Below are positions 24,423-35,796 of a stretch of DNA of 64,000 nt, in pieces; position 1 is the first letter of the stretch, and each line of letters begins with the position of its first letter. The notes under the pieces were generated by a model that did not search any database, was not told where the DNA came from, and worked only from the letters and a program-made list of their open reading frames with translations. Made by a program: the position numbers and the translations under genes. Source of the DNA: Lactarius indigo (lineage: Eukaryota; Basidiomycota; Agaricomycetes; Russulales; Russulaceae); the NCBI GenBank assembly GCA_025766275.1, contig JAFKAC010000020.1, positions 806,001 to 870,000 of the forward strand, given 5' to 3'.

Positions 24423-24984
24423 TGTTGATAAGTGACCCACACACACTTAGTGGCTTATATGGACCAGACTTGCAGCATGGACTGCTTTAGATTAGATTGA
24501 TTGGACTTGTAGATTACTTACATTTGATCTGTACAATCTAGCACTTATCATTGCGTTGTGTATGACATCACTGTACTTAATGATATCATAGATCTGGACT
24601 CAGCATTGTATTCAACGCCTTTGTACTTTCCTTTGTTCTATCTTTATCATGATATCATTATGATGTCATTTACTTCTGGACTCTCTTTGTTCTGTGCTCC
24701 TTGTTCTCCATTAAGCACACTCCTTTGTCCCACATGTAGAACAATGTCCCTTGTGGTCTGTGACCCTATGTTACTTCTCTTGTACTAGTGTCACTCTCCT
24801 GTATAGTATAAGTAGTAGGCTTGTACACTCCTGGTCCACATCAGTTCCTCACCGCTCTGTGTGCCAGACTATTACTCTGCTTCACTTGCTTGACACTCCC
24901 CTCTGCTGCTATCCAGTTGCTGCCTGTATCTCACCACAGTCACCTTGCCACTGTGAGTATAGGTTCTGTCTTTGCTGTTCATCA
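24423..24984 (+). mobile_element. Solo LTR, gypsy family A, copy in the hAT gene
   Basis: 562 bp, starting TGTTGATAAG and ending GTTCATCA, with flanking duplication CTTTT at 24418-24422 and 24985-24989. It contains a TATA-like TATAAGTA near 24798. It belongs to the same family as the partial LTR at 21.6-21.9 kb and the copies at 30160 and 33264. It lies in exon 1 of the hAT transposase, antisense to that gene. Its CpG sites are largely replaced by TpG/CpA compared with the 30160 copy. Confidence 0.93.
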
Positions 24985-25089
24985 CTTTTGGGTGTTGAAG
25001 GGGCCCTCTTCCTAGATCCAGCCATAGTAGACAAAGCCAAGAGTGATACAAATAAAATCTGAGAAGCAGGTGAAGTGGATCAGCTGAGA

Positions 25090-25500
25090 TCAGGCAGAGA
25101 TGAGGAGAGATGAAAGCGCAGCATACAGCAGGAGCTGAGACAAGAGCATGGGAATGTGCAGTGTCATGCAGTGGCTGCAAAACTTTCTTCCACTTGCGCT
25201 GCACAACTTGCATTCATGCTCATGCTTGCAGCACAACCCACCCTCTCTCCTGGCCCTATGGTAAGTGGCCAATTTCTTCTGCCTGGCTCATTGACCTGCC
25301 TGAACACACTGCGCACACCCTCACAGGCAACAAGGCAGCAGCAGGAGCTGCCCTGGGCAACAACTGAGCCTATGCGCCAGGCATCACCCTCATGGACAAG
25401 CCACCACCCTTGGCCCTCATGCCAATTTCTGTGACCTTTTACAAGATTAGCTAGGTGAGTACTTAGCCTTATTCCAACAACACTCTGCTGTTGCTAATCA
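25090..25500. other. Unassigned stretch upstream of the hAT gene
   Basis: Only short overlapping frames. One plus-strand frame near 25150-25250 has several Cys/His residues that look finger-like by chance. Probably hAT promoter or leader sequence plus older debris. Confidence 0.3.
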
Positions 25501-25532
25501 GGTCACTGTCTGTAGCACAGGATTTGTGTGGC

Positions 25533-25727
25533 AACAACAACAACAACAACAACAACAATGATGACAATGACGACAATGGCAACTACAACAACAATGATAA
25601 CAACGACTATGACAATGACAACTATGATAATGACAACAATGATCACAATGACACCAACAATGGCGACAGTGACAACGGCAACAACAACAATGGCAATGGC
25701 AATGGTGACAACAATGACAATGAATAT
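25533..25727 (+). repeat. Degenerate AAC/GAC/AAT trinucleotide tract
   Basis: A pure (AAC)n run at about 25533-25557 grades into a 170-bp cryptic repeat of AAC, GAC and AAT triplets. All six frames stay open, giving Asn/Asp-rich, Thr/Met-rich and Val/Ile-rich pseudo-proteins, so it is a simple repeat rather than a gene. Confidence 0.85.
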
Positions 25728-25999
25728 GTGGCTTTGATTCAGTGGGCACCTGGACAGTAGATACAAAATCAATTGTATTATCTTACTGTAGTCTAGACTA
25801 ATACATTTGGTTTACTCTAATGTTGTCAGAGTTTGTGCAAGGTCATCTAAGGAGACACCAAGAAAGACGACTTATCAGCGGACACTGGACATGCATGCTA
25901 GATTGAAATTGAGCAGATATATTCCATTTTCAGCCAGCTTGTTCCTGGCTCAGCCAGACAAAAGCCATTCTTGCCCACTCACACATACTGATGAGGCAG

Positions 26000-26080
26000 G
26001 TGAGCCCTGCCTAATCTGGTCATTCCTAATTGAGCCTGGCTCAGCCCAGCTCAGCCAGCTTGCAAGCTGAGCTGAGCCAT
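26000..26080. repeat. Imperfect palindrome built from GGCTCAGCC motifs
   Basis: Copies of GGCTCAGC and its complement flank the perfect palindrome AGCTTGCAAGCT (about 26059-26070). Possibly a MITE-like or terminal-repeat remnant; no partner end was found. Confidence 0.35.
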
Positions 26081-26114
26081 TATTGGTCATGAGCCAATGT
26101 GTCAGCTTGGCTCA

Positions 26115-26698
26115 TGTTATGCCCTAGCAGGGGCATGGGTTCTGGAGGTTCTAAGTCACACAAGTATCAAGTGAAGACATCTGTTGTCTTATTGCTATGA
26201 AATACAAGTGGCAAAAGTGTGGCACAATGTGCAGCACTACTCTGTAATGTAAGGCTCCTCGCCCAAAGTGTCTAACACTTCTCTACACTTGATCTTGCTA
26301 GTGCACAGAGTATAACAGGTGTGACACATTGATATAGTTCAACTGCAAAGACTCTGAAGTGTCCTGATTAAGGACTAAGGTAGGGGATGCAGAAGAAGAG
26401 GGGAATAGAGCAATGTCACACCAAGGTACAAAGGCAAGGTTGCTAGATTGCAAACAAAGTCAAGTCTGGCTTCCTACAGTCTATATAGTACAAGTTTATA
26501 TAGGGTGAGGTTCCAAACAACGTGAACACAGGCCCACACAGTAACAAAGAGACTAAATGGAACAAGGGGGTACTCAGATCAAAGGCAAACAACACCACTA
26601 ATAATAGTAGCTCCTTTGGTAACAAAGTATGGGACAGAAGGAGAAAGAACAAGATGAGAACATACTGTAACTGAGGTCTGAAGTGTCAGATCATAACA
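26115..26698 (-). mobile_element. Solo LTR, family B
   Basis: 584 bp beginning TGTTATGCCC and ending ATCATAACA, bounded by a perfect 5-bp duplication GCTCA (26110-26114 and 26699-26703). A TATA motif (CCCTATATAAAC on the minus strand, near 26500) suggests transcription to the left. No internal region of this family is present in the window. Confidence 0.85.
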
Positions 26699-26703
26699 GC
26701 TCA

Positions 26704-27559
26704 GCTGCCACACCTTTCAAACATGTCTCTCCAGTAGGTGCTGCCATACACTTGGCTGGCATCTCTTCAACCACCAGACTGCACAAGAGGCATCTATGGC
26801 ATCACTCTACCCTCCAAACTGGTAGTGCTTGCCAGGGCTCCCATCTGCCCTGGTAACATTGTCTCATGCAGGCATACACTTCCAATTCCAATGTGAGATC
26901 CCCATATTTGTGTGCTATGAGGTACAGTTGCAAATTGTTGACTGCAACCACAAATGGGTACAATTCACTCTCTCACTCACCCACCTGACCCCTGCTCATC
27001 TTCTATTTCATTTAGTTCTATATCATCCTCCACTTCATCTTGCACCACAAGCCTGCATTGTGTCAGTCTGTGCCATCCACCACCATCAGCCCCAGCTCAA
27101 AACAGATGAGACAGCAGCTCCTCCTCAGTGCCATTAGCCTCCAGCACAAACCTCAAAGTACATATCGTGTGTGCTGTAGCTGTGGTGTACAGAGCCCAAG
27201 CCAGACAGTGCAACACTCCACTACATCTCGCTGAATGCAATGATGTTTAAGCACAGGAGGATCATGGTTCCACACACACTCATGCTCATGGGCAAGGGAT
27301 TCAGCACAACACACAAACAGGGTGCTGCTATACATGTGTGTGCACAGTGGAGCTCAGGAACAAGGGGATGCACAAGCCGTACCAGGGCTCATCTCCACCC
27401 ATTCAGCATCAAGACACAGATGTGTGTCATGTGCCAGTAGCATGTCCTCATGAGTTCCTGGGTAAAACAGACAGATGCCCTTCCACTCTCCACCACACCT
27501 GGGCCCTCCCTGCAGGGCATCCTCACCACACTCTGAGTACCCAGAAACCACAAATCACA
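26704..27559 (-). other. Possible decayed 3' end of the DUF6589 gene
   Basis: Minus-strand frames at 27354-27574 may continue the C-terminus of the neighbouring DUF6589 gene, but identity is too low to be sure. Plus-strand frames here show no recognisable domains. Confidence 0.3.
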
Positions 27560-28051
27560 TACAGGGATGGTCATTCCAACTGAGAATTATAACCATGGTT
27601 AGTCTGCCATTAAATCTGTGGCAAAGGTGTATGTTTGAGGGTACAGTGTGTAAGTTGAAATGCAGACTCAACCATGGCAGCTCCTGAACACCTCAATCAG
27701 AGGCAACTGCTTATATATATACTCAATGGTGTTATTTGGGCCACTCCCCAAATAAATGGCCTGGTTTGAAGCCAATGATGGTAAGTCTGGGCTTGTATAA
27801 CTTTGTAATGCGTGTTTGCTCACCTTTGTATAAAGGTTATTCCACTCTACCAGCCAGTCAACAGGGCAGAAGGCATTGGGCTTCCCTGTTGGTTTACACA
27901 GCAAATTCATGTGGACTATATGACTGTCATTTCTCAGATGAGTACCCCATCTTGCTGGCTTCTACATGGAACTCACCTCAGATCAGGAGGATACACCTTG
28001 TGTAAGTTCTTCATGAACCTTGCCAGCATGATGCATAGTTATGTTTTCCCA

Positions 28052-28923
28052 GGACTCCTTGAACCAGAACCACCACCATCTCAAACTTTCTCCCATGCCA
28101 TGGCATCAGATGCATCACCTTTGCCCCCTCCCTCACCACCCCTGTCACCCTCTCAGGGAACTGAAAGGCACCATCTCCAAGCTTGGCCCTCAAGCCAGGC
28201 AGGTTACTGGCCCCCAATACCCTACACATAAATCCAACCCCAAAACCTCAATCCCCACCCCAACACCACAACCCCCCCTTCCCACACCACCACACACAAC
28301 CCCACATATGCCACCCTAACATTCACCTAGAGGCCAAGTTGGGTTCAACACCCCTCCTCACTTATGCCACACTCTTCCTCTTCCCTTGTTCTAGCCTTTA
28401 AAGACCCCACAGGTGAGGCACTTCAACAGCCGATCAAGATCAAGACCCTACACATATTTGGCACAGAAGCACCAGTCAGAGCATGGCAAGATAAGAAGAA
28501 ACCTCAATTGCACACCAAACCTCCCACTCAAACACCTGAATCCTAAGCCAAACAAGGGCAACAAAGCCCAAGACTCCCCCTGGACCCCTCTGAGCAGCTT
28601 GGATTATTGAAGGAAGCCCTGGATGACAATTCCAACAAGGAAATCAGCTTAATATTGACCCCCCCAGCTGCCAACACAAGAAGCAAAGCAGATAACCCTG
28701 CAATAACTCACCTTGGCACCAACAAGTGCCCCAGTGCCCCTGACAACAAGCACACAGCAAAGCCACCCACAAGGGCAGGGAAGTCCTAAGTCAGAAGGGA
28801 AGAGAGTTGCACATGAGATGGTCACTACAATCACCTACATTAGTTATTTGATGTGAAGTGCTGTAGAGTTCTGTACTCTGCAGTGCATGGAAATGGAATA
28901 TATATATATAAAATTAAAAAAAA
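28052..28923 (+). mobile_element. Retroposon insertion with A-rich 3' end and 11-bp target duplication
   Basis: 872 bp inside the DUF6589 coding sequence, flanked by ATGTTTTCCCA at 28041-28051 and 28924-28934. The right end is an AT dinucleotide run followed by AAAATTAAAAAAAA, as expected for target-primed reverse transcription by a LINE-type machinery. The interior is Pro/Lys/Asn-codon-rich, with frames at 28041-28550 and 28607-28789 but no RT domain. It could be a 5'-truncated LINE, a SINE-like element or a retroposed transcript. Confidence 0.75.
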
Positions 28924-30159
28924 ATGTTTTCCCATGGCACAGAAGATATATATCCATGGTAAGAATGAGGCCTCAACATAACCAATGTCCCCAGTGTTTA
29001 TGGCACCACAAAGGTCAACATAGAGGAGGTAATTCCTGTTCACAGAGTCTGGCTCTTGAATTGCTGATCTCTTTCAGTCTTAGGTTTTGTGTGCAACTTT
29101 GATAGACTCTCCATTGTTGTCACATATTTCCAAACAATCTCTGATTGTATCCAGGTGTTCCTTTGTCAAGAGATCACCATGGACAAAGATGACAAACTCA
29201 GACATGTTGACATTTCCACTAGTTGAGAACCCAGGTTCTGTAGGGTCACCTAGACCACCTTGCTGGAGTAAGTTTTCCATAACTTCAATATTTCCATCAA
29301 CTGATGACTGTTTAATCTTCATGGACCTCATAGGTATCTGTTCTGTCTTTGTTAATGGAATTGCAAAGATTGAGTCAATCATCCAAATGCCTCTAGTTGT
29401 GGACTGATGTCTTTTCCTGGGCTTGGTTGATTGTAGTGGTCTGTCAGATGGTATTTCACCAGATGGAATTCATCAAATACCACAGGTGAGGCCAAGGGTG
29501 ACAGGTTGTGAGGATCCATCTTCCACAGCACCTTGGAACACTGCAACACCTCAACATCATCAACACCCACAAGAGGTATTGCTGTAGCAGAGGTGGTGCT
29601 CACAAATGATGACTGGTGAGTGAGTGTTGGCTCAGAGGTCATGAAATTGATGTCAAAGTTACCATAGGCAATGGTCACTTTGAGTGAGTGCAGACTCTCT
29701 TTGATCCTATGCATGCTGTCATTTGACATTGACTTCATGGCCCTCTGGATGGACTTGATGCATATTGACAGGCCTGCATGTGCAAGGACTTCAATGACAT
29801 GCTGAGGAACATTTGCTGAGTGTACAAAGATCCCCATGACACTCTGTAAGTAATTGCAGTTTTTGTTTGTGCTCTTAAGGATGATACTAGTATAGACAAC
29901 TGTTTTCTGAGGAAGTGTTGTGTATAGGTAAATAATATATGATGTTCATATGGAGCCATAATGCACAATAACCCAAAGGGCTGTAGTATTCTTTGCAGAC
30001 ACACCTTTCCACATTGTCTTCTGAGGGTGCCTCAAGTCATCTTCTAAATCTGAATCTGAGTCGGTACCATCATCCCCTTTAGTCCCACTGGCAGGTGTAT
30101 CTTTGCCAAGCTCTCCAAGATCTCTTTCAGACTCATCAAAGAGCTTGGATAAGTTGATG

Positions 30160-30776
30160 TGTTGATAAGTGACCCTTGCGCACTTAGCAGCTCGTACAGA
30201 CCGGACTTGCAGCATGGACTGCTTTAGATTAGATCAATTGAACTTGTAGATTACTTACATCTGATCTGTACAATCTAGCGCTGATCATTGCGTCATGTAT
30301 GACATCATGTACTATGACATCATGTAGAACACTCTGGACACTTCATTGTATTCTGTCCTTTGTTCTCCTTTAGTTCTTATCTTTATTATGATGTCACTAT
30401 GATATCATCCTTGTCTGGACTTTCCTTGTTCTTGCACGCCTTGTTCTCTTTACACACACTCCTTTGTCCTGTTGTAGAACAATGTGTCCCTTGTATTCTG
30501 TGACACTCTGTTACTTACCTTGTAGTTGTGTCACCCTCCTGTATAGTATAAGTAGTAGTGCTTGTACACTCCTGGTCCACATCAGTTCCCTCACTGTTGT
30601 GTGCCAGGTATGTCTCTTCCTCTCAATTGTATTATCAGTTCCCTCACTGTTGTGTGCCAGACACTTCTTTACTTCACTTGCTTGACATCCCCCTCTGCTG
30701 CTAACCAGCTGCTACTAGTATCTCACCACAGACTCTTTGCCTCTGTGAGTACTGGTTATGTCTTTGCTGTTCATCA
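30160..30776 (+). mobile_element. Solo LTR, gypsy family A, copy in the DUF6589 gene
   Basis: 617 bp, starting TGTTGATAAG and ending GTTCATCA, with duplication TGATG at 30155-30159 and 30777-30781. It is longer than its relatives because a segment including CCTCACTGTTGTGTGCCAG is tandemly repeated near 30595 and 30644. It retains more CpG than the 24423 copy, which suggests a later insertion. Confidence 0.93.
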
Positions 30777-31776
30777 TGATGCCCATGGGGTCAACTGTGG
30801 GACATGGATCCCACCTTGTCAAGTGTGCCAAGTAAAACAAAAACAAATGTCCACAGAGTTGGAGCAAATTGCTGGATCTTTCCTGCAAGTTGGTGCATGA
30901 AAGAAGACTCAACCTGTTCCACAGCAGTGGTGCTTGCATAAAAATGAAGCCCATGTTCTTTCTTTGTCAGTTCTTCAGCTTCTTTCCTCAATACTGCTTA
31001 TGTGGTCTGAAGAGCCCAAGCAGATACTGAAGCAGAAGTTGGTTGGGGTGTGATTGGTGAGGCAGGCACATATATTAATAGCTTTGTGTTCCAGTTGATC
31101 TTTGGCTGACTGTACTGCTTGATACCTTAGATCATTTATTTGAGAAGCAAGGACATCCTCTACTAGTGAGGGTATTGAGTACCCATGTTCTGAGAGGTGA
31201 TGAAGAATGGTAATGAGTTCAGGGCATATGTATATGGTGCATAGAGTCCACAGGTTGGGACTTCCAAGGGACTTCATGCATTCACAGATTTGGATGTATG
31301 TACATTAATTAACAATTCCTGATGTAGATACTCATGTCTCAGTAATAAAACAGTGGACATGGTGATGAAGGATCTTGATGTGTCACACCCCAGAAGATGC
31401 TGAGACAAATGTCCCCAGTCAGTCCCAAGCATAACAAGACATGAAGTTTGGATATGATAGAAAGGTGGCATTGAGGGAGGCAAAGGTCTGTTTCCCCTCC
31501 CTTTTCATCATGTGAGTTAATACTGACTCAGATGCATTGGGCCCACCTATTAGATTACCCTAGGGTGGAATTGGATCCCCAATGTGTTGGACATTGGTGT
31601 CCTGGGTGACAACACTGACTTCATTTATTGTATTCAGGTTCATGGAATCTTCCACTGATGTGTGGCTTTCATTGAAACCCTCTGGTGGCTGAGTCTTCAG
31701 GAGTCACTGCGACTTGTGGCAGGTGCATGGTGCTATTGGCAATGAGAAAAAGGAATGAGAATGAGAATGAGTGGAA

Positions 31777-31851
31777 TATAAATGTGAGTATGGCACAAAA
31801 TGACAGGAATTTGGATGAGGTTTTGGCTTGGAGGTATGTACTGTATTTATA
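31777..31851. promoter_or_regulatory. Divergent TATA-containing interval between DUF6589 and Plavaka genes
   Basis: A plus-strand TATAAAT at about 31777 points to the Plavaka gene, and a minus-strand TATAAATA (31844-31851) points to the DUF6589 gene. The two coding regions are head-to-head with about 200 bp between candidate starts. Promoter function is inferred from motif and position only. Confidence 0.35.
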
Positions 31852-33263
31852 CTGACAATCCAGGTGTGCTGATCAAAAGGTCCCCAGCACATGTTGACAC
31901 ACCATTCTCCCCCTCCCCTCTAACTTGAGTGTACCCATGATCCAATCCTCTGGTTGTGATAGGGGCTTCACACATTGTGGACTCTCTCACCACCTCAGTC
32001 AGACCCAATGCTATGGCTGCCAGAATTTGCATCTGTCACTGCAAACTCAAATGGTGGTGATTCAACTGGCACAAGTGGTGTCTTTATTGGCACCAAATGC
32101 AGGCCCCAAGTCACCACACACAGCAAATGGGCCTATTGGAGACAAGTCTAATTGGGGAGACAAAAGTGGTACAACTGGTGGATTCAGCTCTGGGTCATTG
32201 TCACAACACAGTGACAGTGCTAATGGAGGTAAGTGTGTGGCATACAATATGGCACCCCATTAATCATTAATCCTCTTGGGACAATAACTTCAACCCTCTG
32301 GTCACCCCAGAACCTGCACCTTTCGGTGGGTCTCCATGCTAATTGCCACCCCCAGAAGATATACAACCCTTAATTCCTGATGCACACAATCTCAGTGTGG
32401 GCCCCCTTTCAGTCCCAATGTGACTGGGAGTTTGCATGCTGGGCAAAGATGTGCAGGGTGATGGCTTCAGCTGTGACAGCACTACTTGCAATCCCTGAGG
32501 TATGGGGGTATTTTTTCCCCCTTAGCTTCACTGACATATCATTCTGGAAGCTCATCAACAAGCTCAGGCTATCATACTGAACAAGCACAGAGCTAAACAG
32601 CCTCATCAACAAGGCTTTACCTGGGTGCCCCTCCTTCTGCTGTGAAGATCTGGTCATTGGAGATGAAGACCTTCAATTTCACTATTCCAGTGTAGTTCCA
32701 TGTATCCAGACCCTTTTTGGTAATCCAGAGTTTGTGCACAAACATGTCTTTACCCAAGAGAGGCACTATGTGGATGCTGAACAAATGTGCCATAGGTGAT
32801 TGGTGGTGGTCCATACAGGTAGGTGTGTAACTATTTCATCATTTGAATTCAACTACTTACAGACAATGCACTAGATGTTACTTGAAGTATGCAATTCCAC
32901 TTATCATTTCCTCTGACAAAATTAAGCTAACACAGTTCCTGGATAAGATGGCATATCCAATTTATATAGGGATTGGTAACATACCAAAGAGCACTCACTA
33001 ACCTCTTTCATTCATGCATGGCAAAGGTGCTTGGCCTGATCAATGCTTACAGTGAAACAGGTCTAGCCATGCTGGGTGGTGATGGCATTTGCACTACTGT
33101 CATCCCATTTGTGCCACTTTCACTGGTGATTACCTGGAACAGGTACTGGTTACATGCACCTACACTAAGCAGTGCCCAAAGTGTCTTGTTCCAGCTAACC
33201 AGCTTGGTAATTATGATAGCTTTCCCACTTGGAACCATTTGGGTGTGATTGACACTTACCTCC

Positions 33264-33811
33264 TGATGAACAGCATACATGGATAACATACTCACAGTGA
33301 CAAGAGGAGACTGTGGTGAGATATGTGGGTAGGCTGGAAGCAGAGGTGTACAGGGAAGTTGCAGTGAAGCAAAGAGTCTGGCACACAACAGAGTGAGAAC
33401 TGATGTGGACCAGGGCATACAGAGTACTCTACTTATACTATACAGAGGTGTGACACTACTACAATGTGTGTAACATAGGGTTACAGAATACAAGGAGCAT
33501 TGTTCTACATACAGGACAAAGGAGTGTGCTAAATGGAGAACAAGGCAAAGAGAACAAAAGAAAGTCTTTAGACAAGTATGATATCATAGTGACATCACAA
33601 TAAGGATAACACTGGAAGGAGATCAAGGAATGAAGTACAATGAAGAGTCTGGAGTAGTCCATATGATGTCATTGTACAGTGATGTCATAGAAGTCCTAGA
33701 TTGTACAGATCAAATCGAATCTACAAAAGTCCAATATATCTAATCTATAGCAGTCCATGTCGGCAAGTTTTTTGAGCTGCTAAGTAAGTGTGCACAGGTC
33801 ACTTATCAACA
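33264..33811 (-). mobile_element. Solo LTR, gypsy family A, copy in the Plavaka gene
   Basis: 548 bp in reverse orientation (plus strand starts TGATGAACAG and ends CTTATCAACA), bounded by CCTCC at 33259-33263 and 33812-33816. It splits Plavaka after the DTYLL block. Confidence 0.93.
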
Positions 33812-33977
33812 CCTCCTGGCCAGTGAAGACATCTGCTGATTCTATGCCACCTGTTGTGAGGCTGGACTGAAGTCCATTTTCTGTCCATTTTGGAGTGTAC
33901 TTCCACTTGTTAACATTTTCATATCCATCACCCACGATGTGCTTTGCTTCACCAGCTTCTTCAAGGTGTTGTGAATC

Positions 33978-35077
33978 TTGCCACCCCCTACCTTGTTCTG
34001 AGGAATGTCACGTTTGTCAGACCCTGGGTTCAATCCTGGCAGGAGATGGACAAGGGCATCCACTACAACACTGCTCTCTGCTACCACCTTCCTTTCCTGC
34101 CCTGCACCTCAACACCACCAAACACCTCTGGCCCACTTGGCCATCCCCTCACTGCTAGCAACCTAGGCTCTGTCACATGCACCAATGACATCCCACACCA
34201 CCAACTATCACCGCTCTCTCATTTGCCATCCCCAGGCTCTGCTGGTTAGCCATCGGCATCCCTTGCTCCCACCCTTGACTACAACCCTGTTCCATCTCCG
34301 ATTCCTCTCCAACAATCCCACACCACCCCCAATTCAATCTCTGCCACTCACTGTCTCTCTCTAACTCACTGTTGTGCCCTTAGGTTGCAAGTCTGCTCAA
34401 TTTGGTGCAAAAAGGCCAGGTCCCTGTAGATGGTTGCAACACCAACCTGTGACACTGGGTTGGGCCCCAGGAAGTCCTAACAAATAAGGCAGGTGACTGT
34501 GGTTGCAATCCCATGTACCAAGGTGAGAAAAGGAAGGCCTTCAGTCAGTGTGCCTGGGAAGGTGCCAAGGGGTTGGAAGGCGATGACAGTGTGGGAGGTA
34601 GGGATGAGGACTGGATGACATAACACACAGATGGACTGGGAGACTACACCTGGGACCTGCCATGTCCCCAATTACCTACTCACTGAACCTGACTGGGCTT
34701 CCTCTGGGAGGTACCCTTAGGGTGGGGTTTAAATCCCCCAACCCTACAACCCATGGACCACAGGACTTCAGACCTTGAACTCTCATAATCTATGATGCAC
34801 GCTGTCTACTTACCCTCATCTTGGTCCCTTTACACACCCCAATATGGCTTATGGTTGGCTATATGGAATTTAGAAGGCTTGCCCTTCATACCATGATTAC
34901 AATAGGAAGCAGCCTTTGGGCAGATAAGCATGCCTGGAATAGTTGATTAAGAGTTGAGGGGTTAAGTAATATACCAAGTTTTCCTACAGAGTAGTAGCTG
35001 TACCACTAAATAGGACCAGATTTGTAGTAACCACTGACCTGGAATACAAATTAATTTGAAAAAAAAAAAACAAAAAA
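33978..35077 (+). mobile_element. Poly(A) retroposon with tRNA-like head, 15-bp target duplication
   Basis: 1,100 bp inserted in Plavaka and flanked by AAGGTGTTGTGAATC at 33963-33977 and 35078-35092. The 3' end is an A-rich tail with a single C. Near 34021 it carries GGGTTCAATCC, a good pol III B-box, about 45 bp from its 5' end; the A-box side appears truncated. The first 500 bp align with the element at 51.48 kb, including a shared GGTTGCAACACC motif. This points to a SINE or SINE-LINE composite mobilised by LINE machinery. No RT domain seen. Confidence 0.75.
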
Positions 35078-35796
35078 AAGGTGTTGTGAATCATCTCACC
35101 ACTTGGCTGATCACCATTTTCAGGGCAGCAGAAGTTGACACACATTGCAGGTCTTTGCCACCTAACCACCACATTTTGTTGTTAACTAGTGGCATAGCAA
35201 CCCTCTCACAAATTTCAGGAAAAGAGCATAAGGACATATGTTGATTCCTGTTTGGACTCATTATTGGCTTACCTCTTCCAGGCAGGCAACTCCCTTCACA
35301 TTTGATTAGAGCCATGTGTGCACTCCTCAACTTTGTGTATTTTGTGTAATACCTCTTGCATACAAGCAAGACACTCCAATGCCTCAAGGACTGCCTTGCT
35401 TGCTTTCATGAGAACAAGGAAGTCTTTGTTGACCTAGGTGTGGGTGAGCATTTGGATCTCCTGAAGATCCACAGCCTACTTCCCTACTGCTCCTCCATTT
35501 CCTTAATTGGCACAACTGATTATTACAACACAGAGCAGTCCGAGCACCTCCATATTGACTTTACAAAGGATGCATACTGTTCAACAAACCACAAAGGTAA
35601 ATAAATATACTCAAATGACCACATGGCTGGAGAACTGTGAAAAGATACAGATGCACATGGCATTCATTGAATGGTGACAGCAGCACAATCCAACAAGCCC
35701 ACCAACACTGTTACAGTTTCACATTCAGACTCTTACTCACCAGTTATGACTTGGGTTTGTAAGTAGTAATTAGTCATGGACTTCTGCACCAGTCAG

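Larger units (their letters stand above)
21925..25025 (-). pseudogene. hAT-family transposase (BED finger), interrupted by a solo LTR
   Basis: Minus-strand gene of many short exons separated by AT-rich introns. ATG at 25025 opens a basic N-terminus (MAGSRKRAPSTPK). A BED-type zinc finger has CKFC near 23840 and a His pair near 23690. The hAT core follows: FLDGLVQFIVATDQ (about 23530), DADIPHRT (about 23370), TTDMWTD (about 23210), GSHTGERLAEVF (about 23070), TTDNASNN (about 22925) and DVETRWSSAYL (about 22620). The last recognisable exon ends near 22030. The C-terminal dimerisation block is absent, cut off by the gypsy LTR ending at 21919. Exon 1 is split by the solo LTR at 24423-24984; the frame is continuous across the site when that LTR and one CTTTT are ignored. 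A TAG lies near 23124. Dead, but clearly classifiable. Confidence 0.85.
27560..31728 (-). pseudogene. DUF6589-family gene, interrupted by a solo LTR and a retroposon
   Basis: Minus-strand remnant of a large fungal family of unknown function (DUF6589). Blocks in order: an N-terminal helical part (LITILHHLSEHGYSI, about 31200), an acidic stretch (about 30030-30110), FVHSANVPQHVIEVLAHAG (about 29800), IPLVGVDDVEVLQC (about 29560), KTEQIPMRSM (about 29340), VHGDLLTKEHLD (about 29170), GYVEASFLPWIYIF (about 28960), FMKNLHKVYPPDLR (about 28000), TGKPNAFCPVDWLVEWNN (about 27870) and LIEVFRSCHG (about 27690). The solo LTR at 30160-30776 and the retroposon at 28052-28923 interrupt it; the GKHNYA segment is restored across the latter. 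A candidate start is the ATG at 31728, about 115 bp after a minus-strand TATAAATA, but its frame meets a TGA after 19 codons. The biochemical role of this family is not established. Confidence 0.75.

Noticed and set aside
25110..25370. PHD- or RING-like finger from Cys/His residues
   Set aside because: Spacing does not fit a known finger and the frame has no flanking conservation.
25491..25772. Asn/Asp-rich, Thr/Met-rich and Val/Ile-rich proteins
   Set aside because: All are readings of one trinucleotide-like repeat; no start context, exon or homology.
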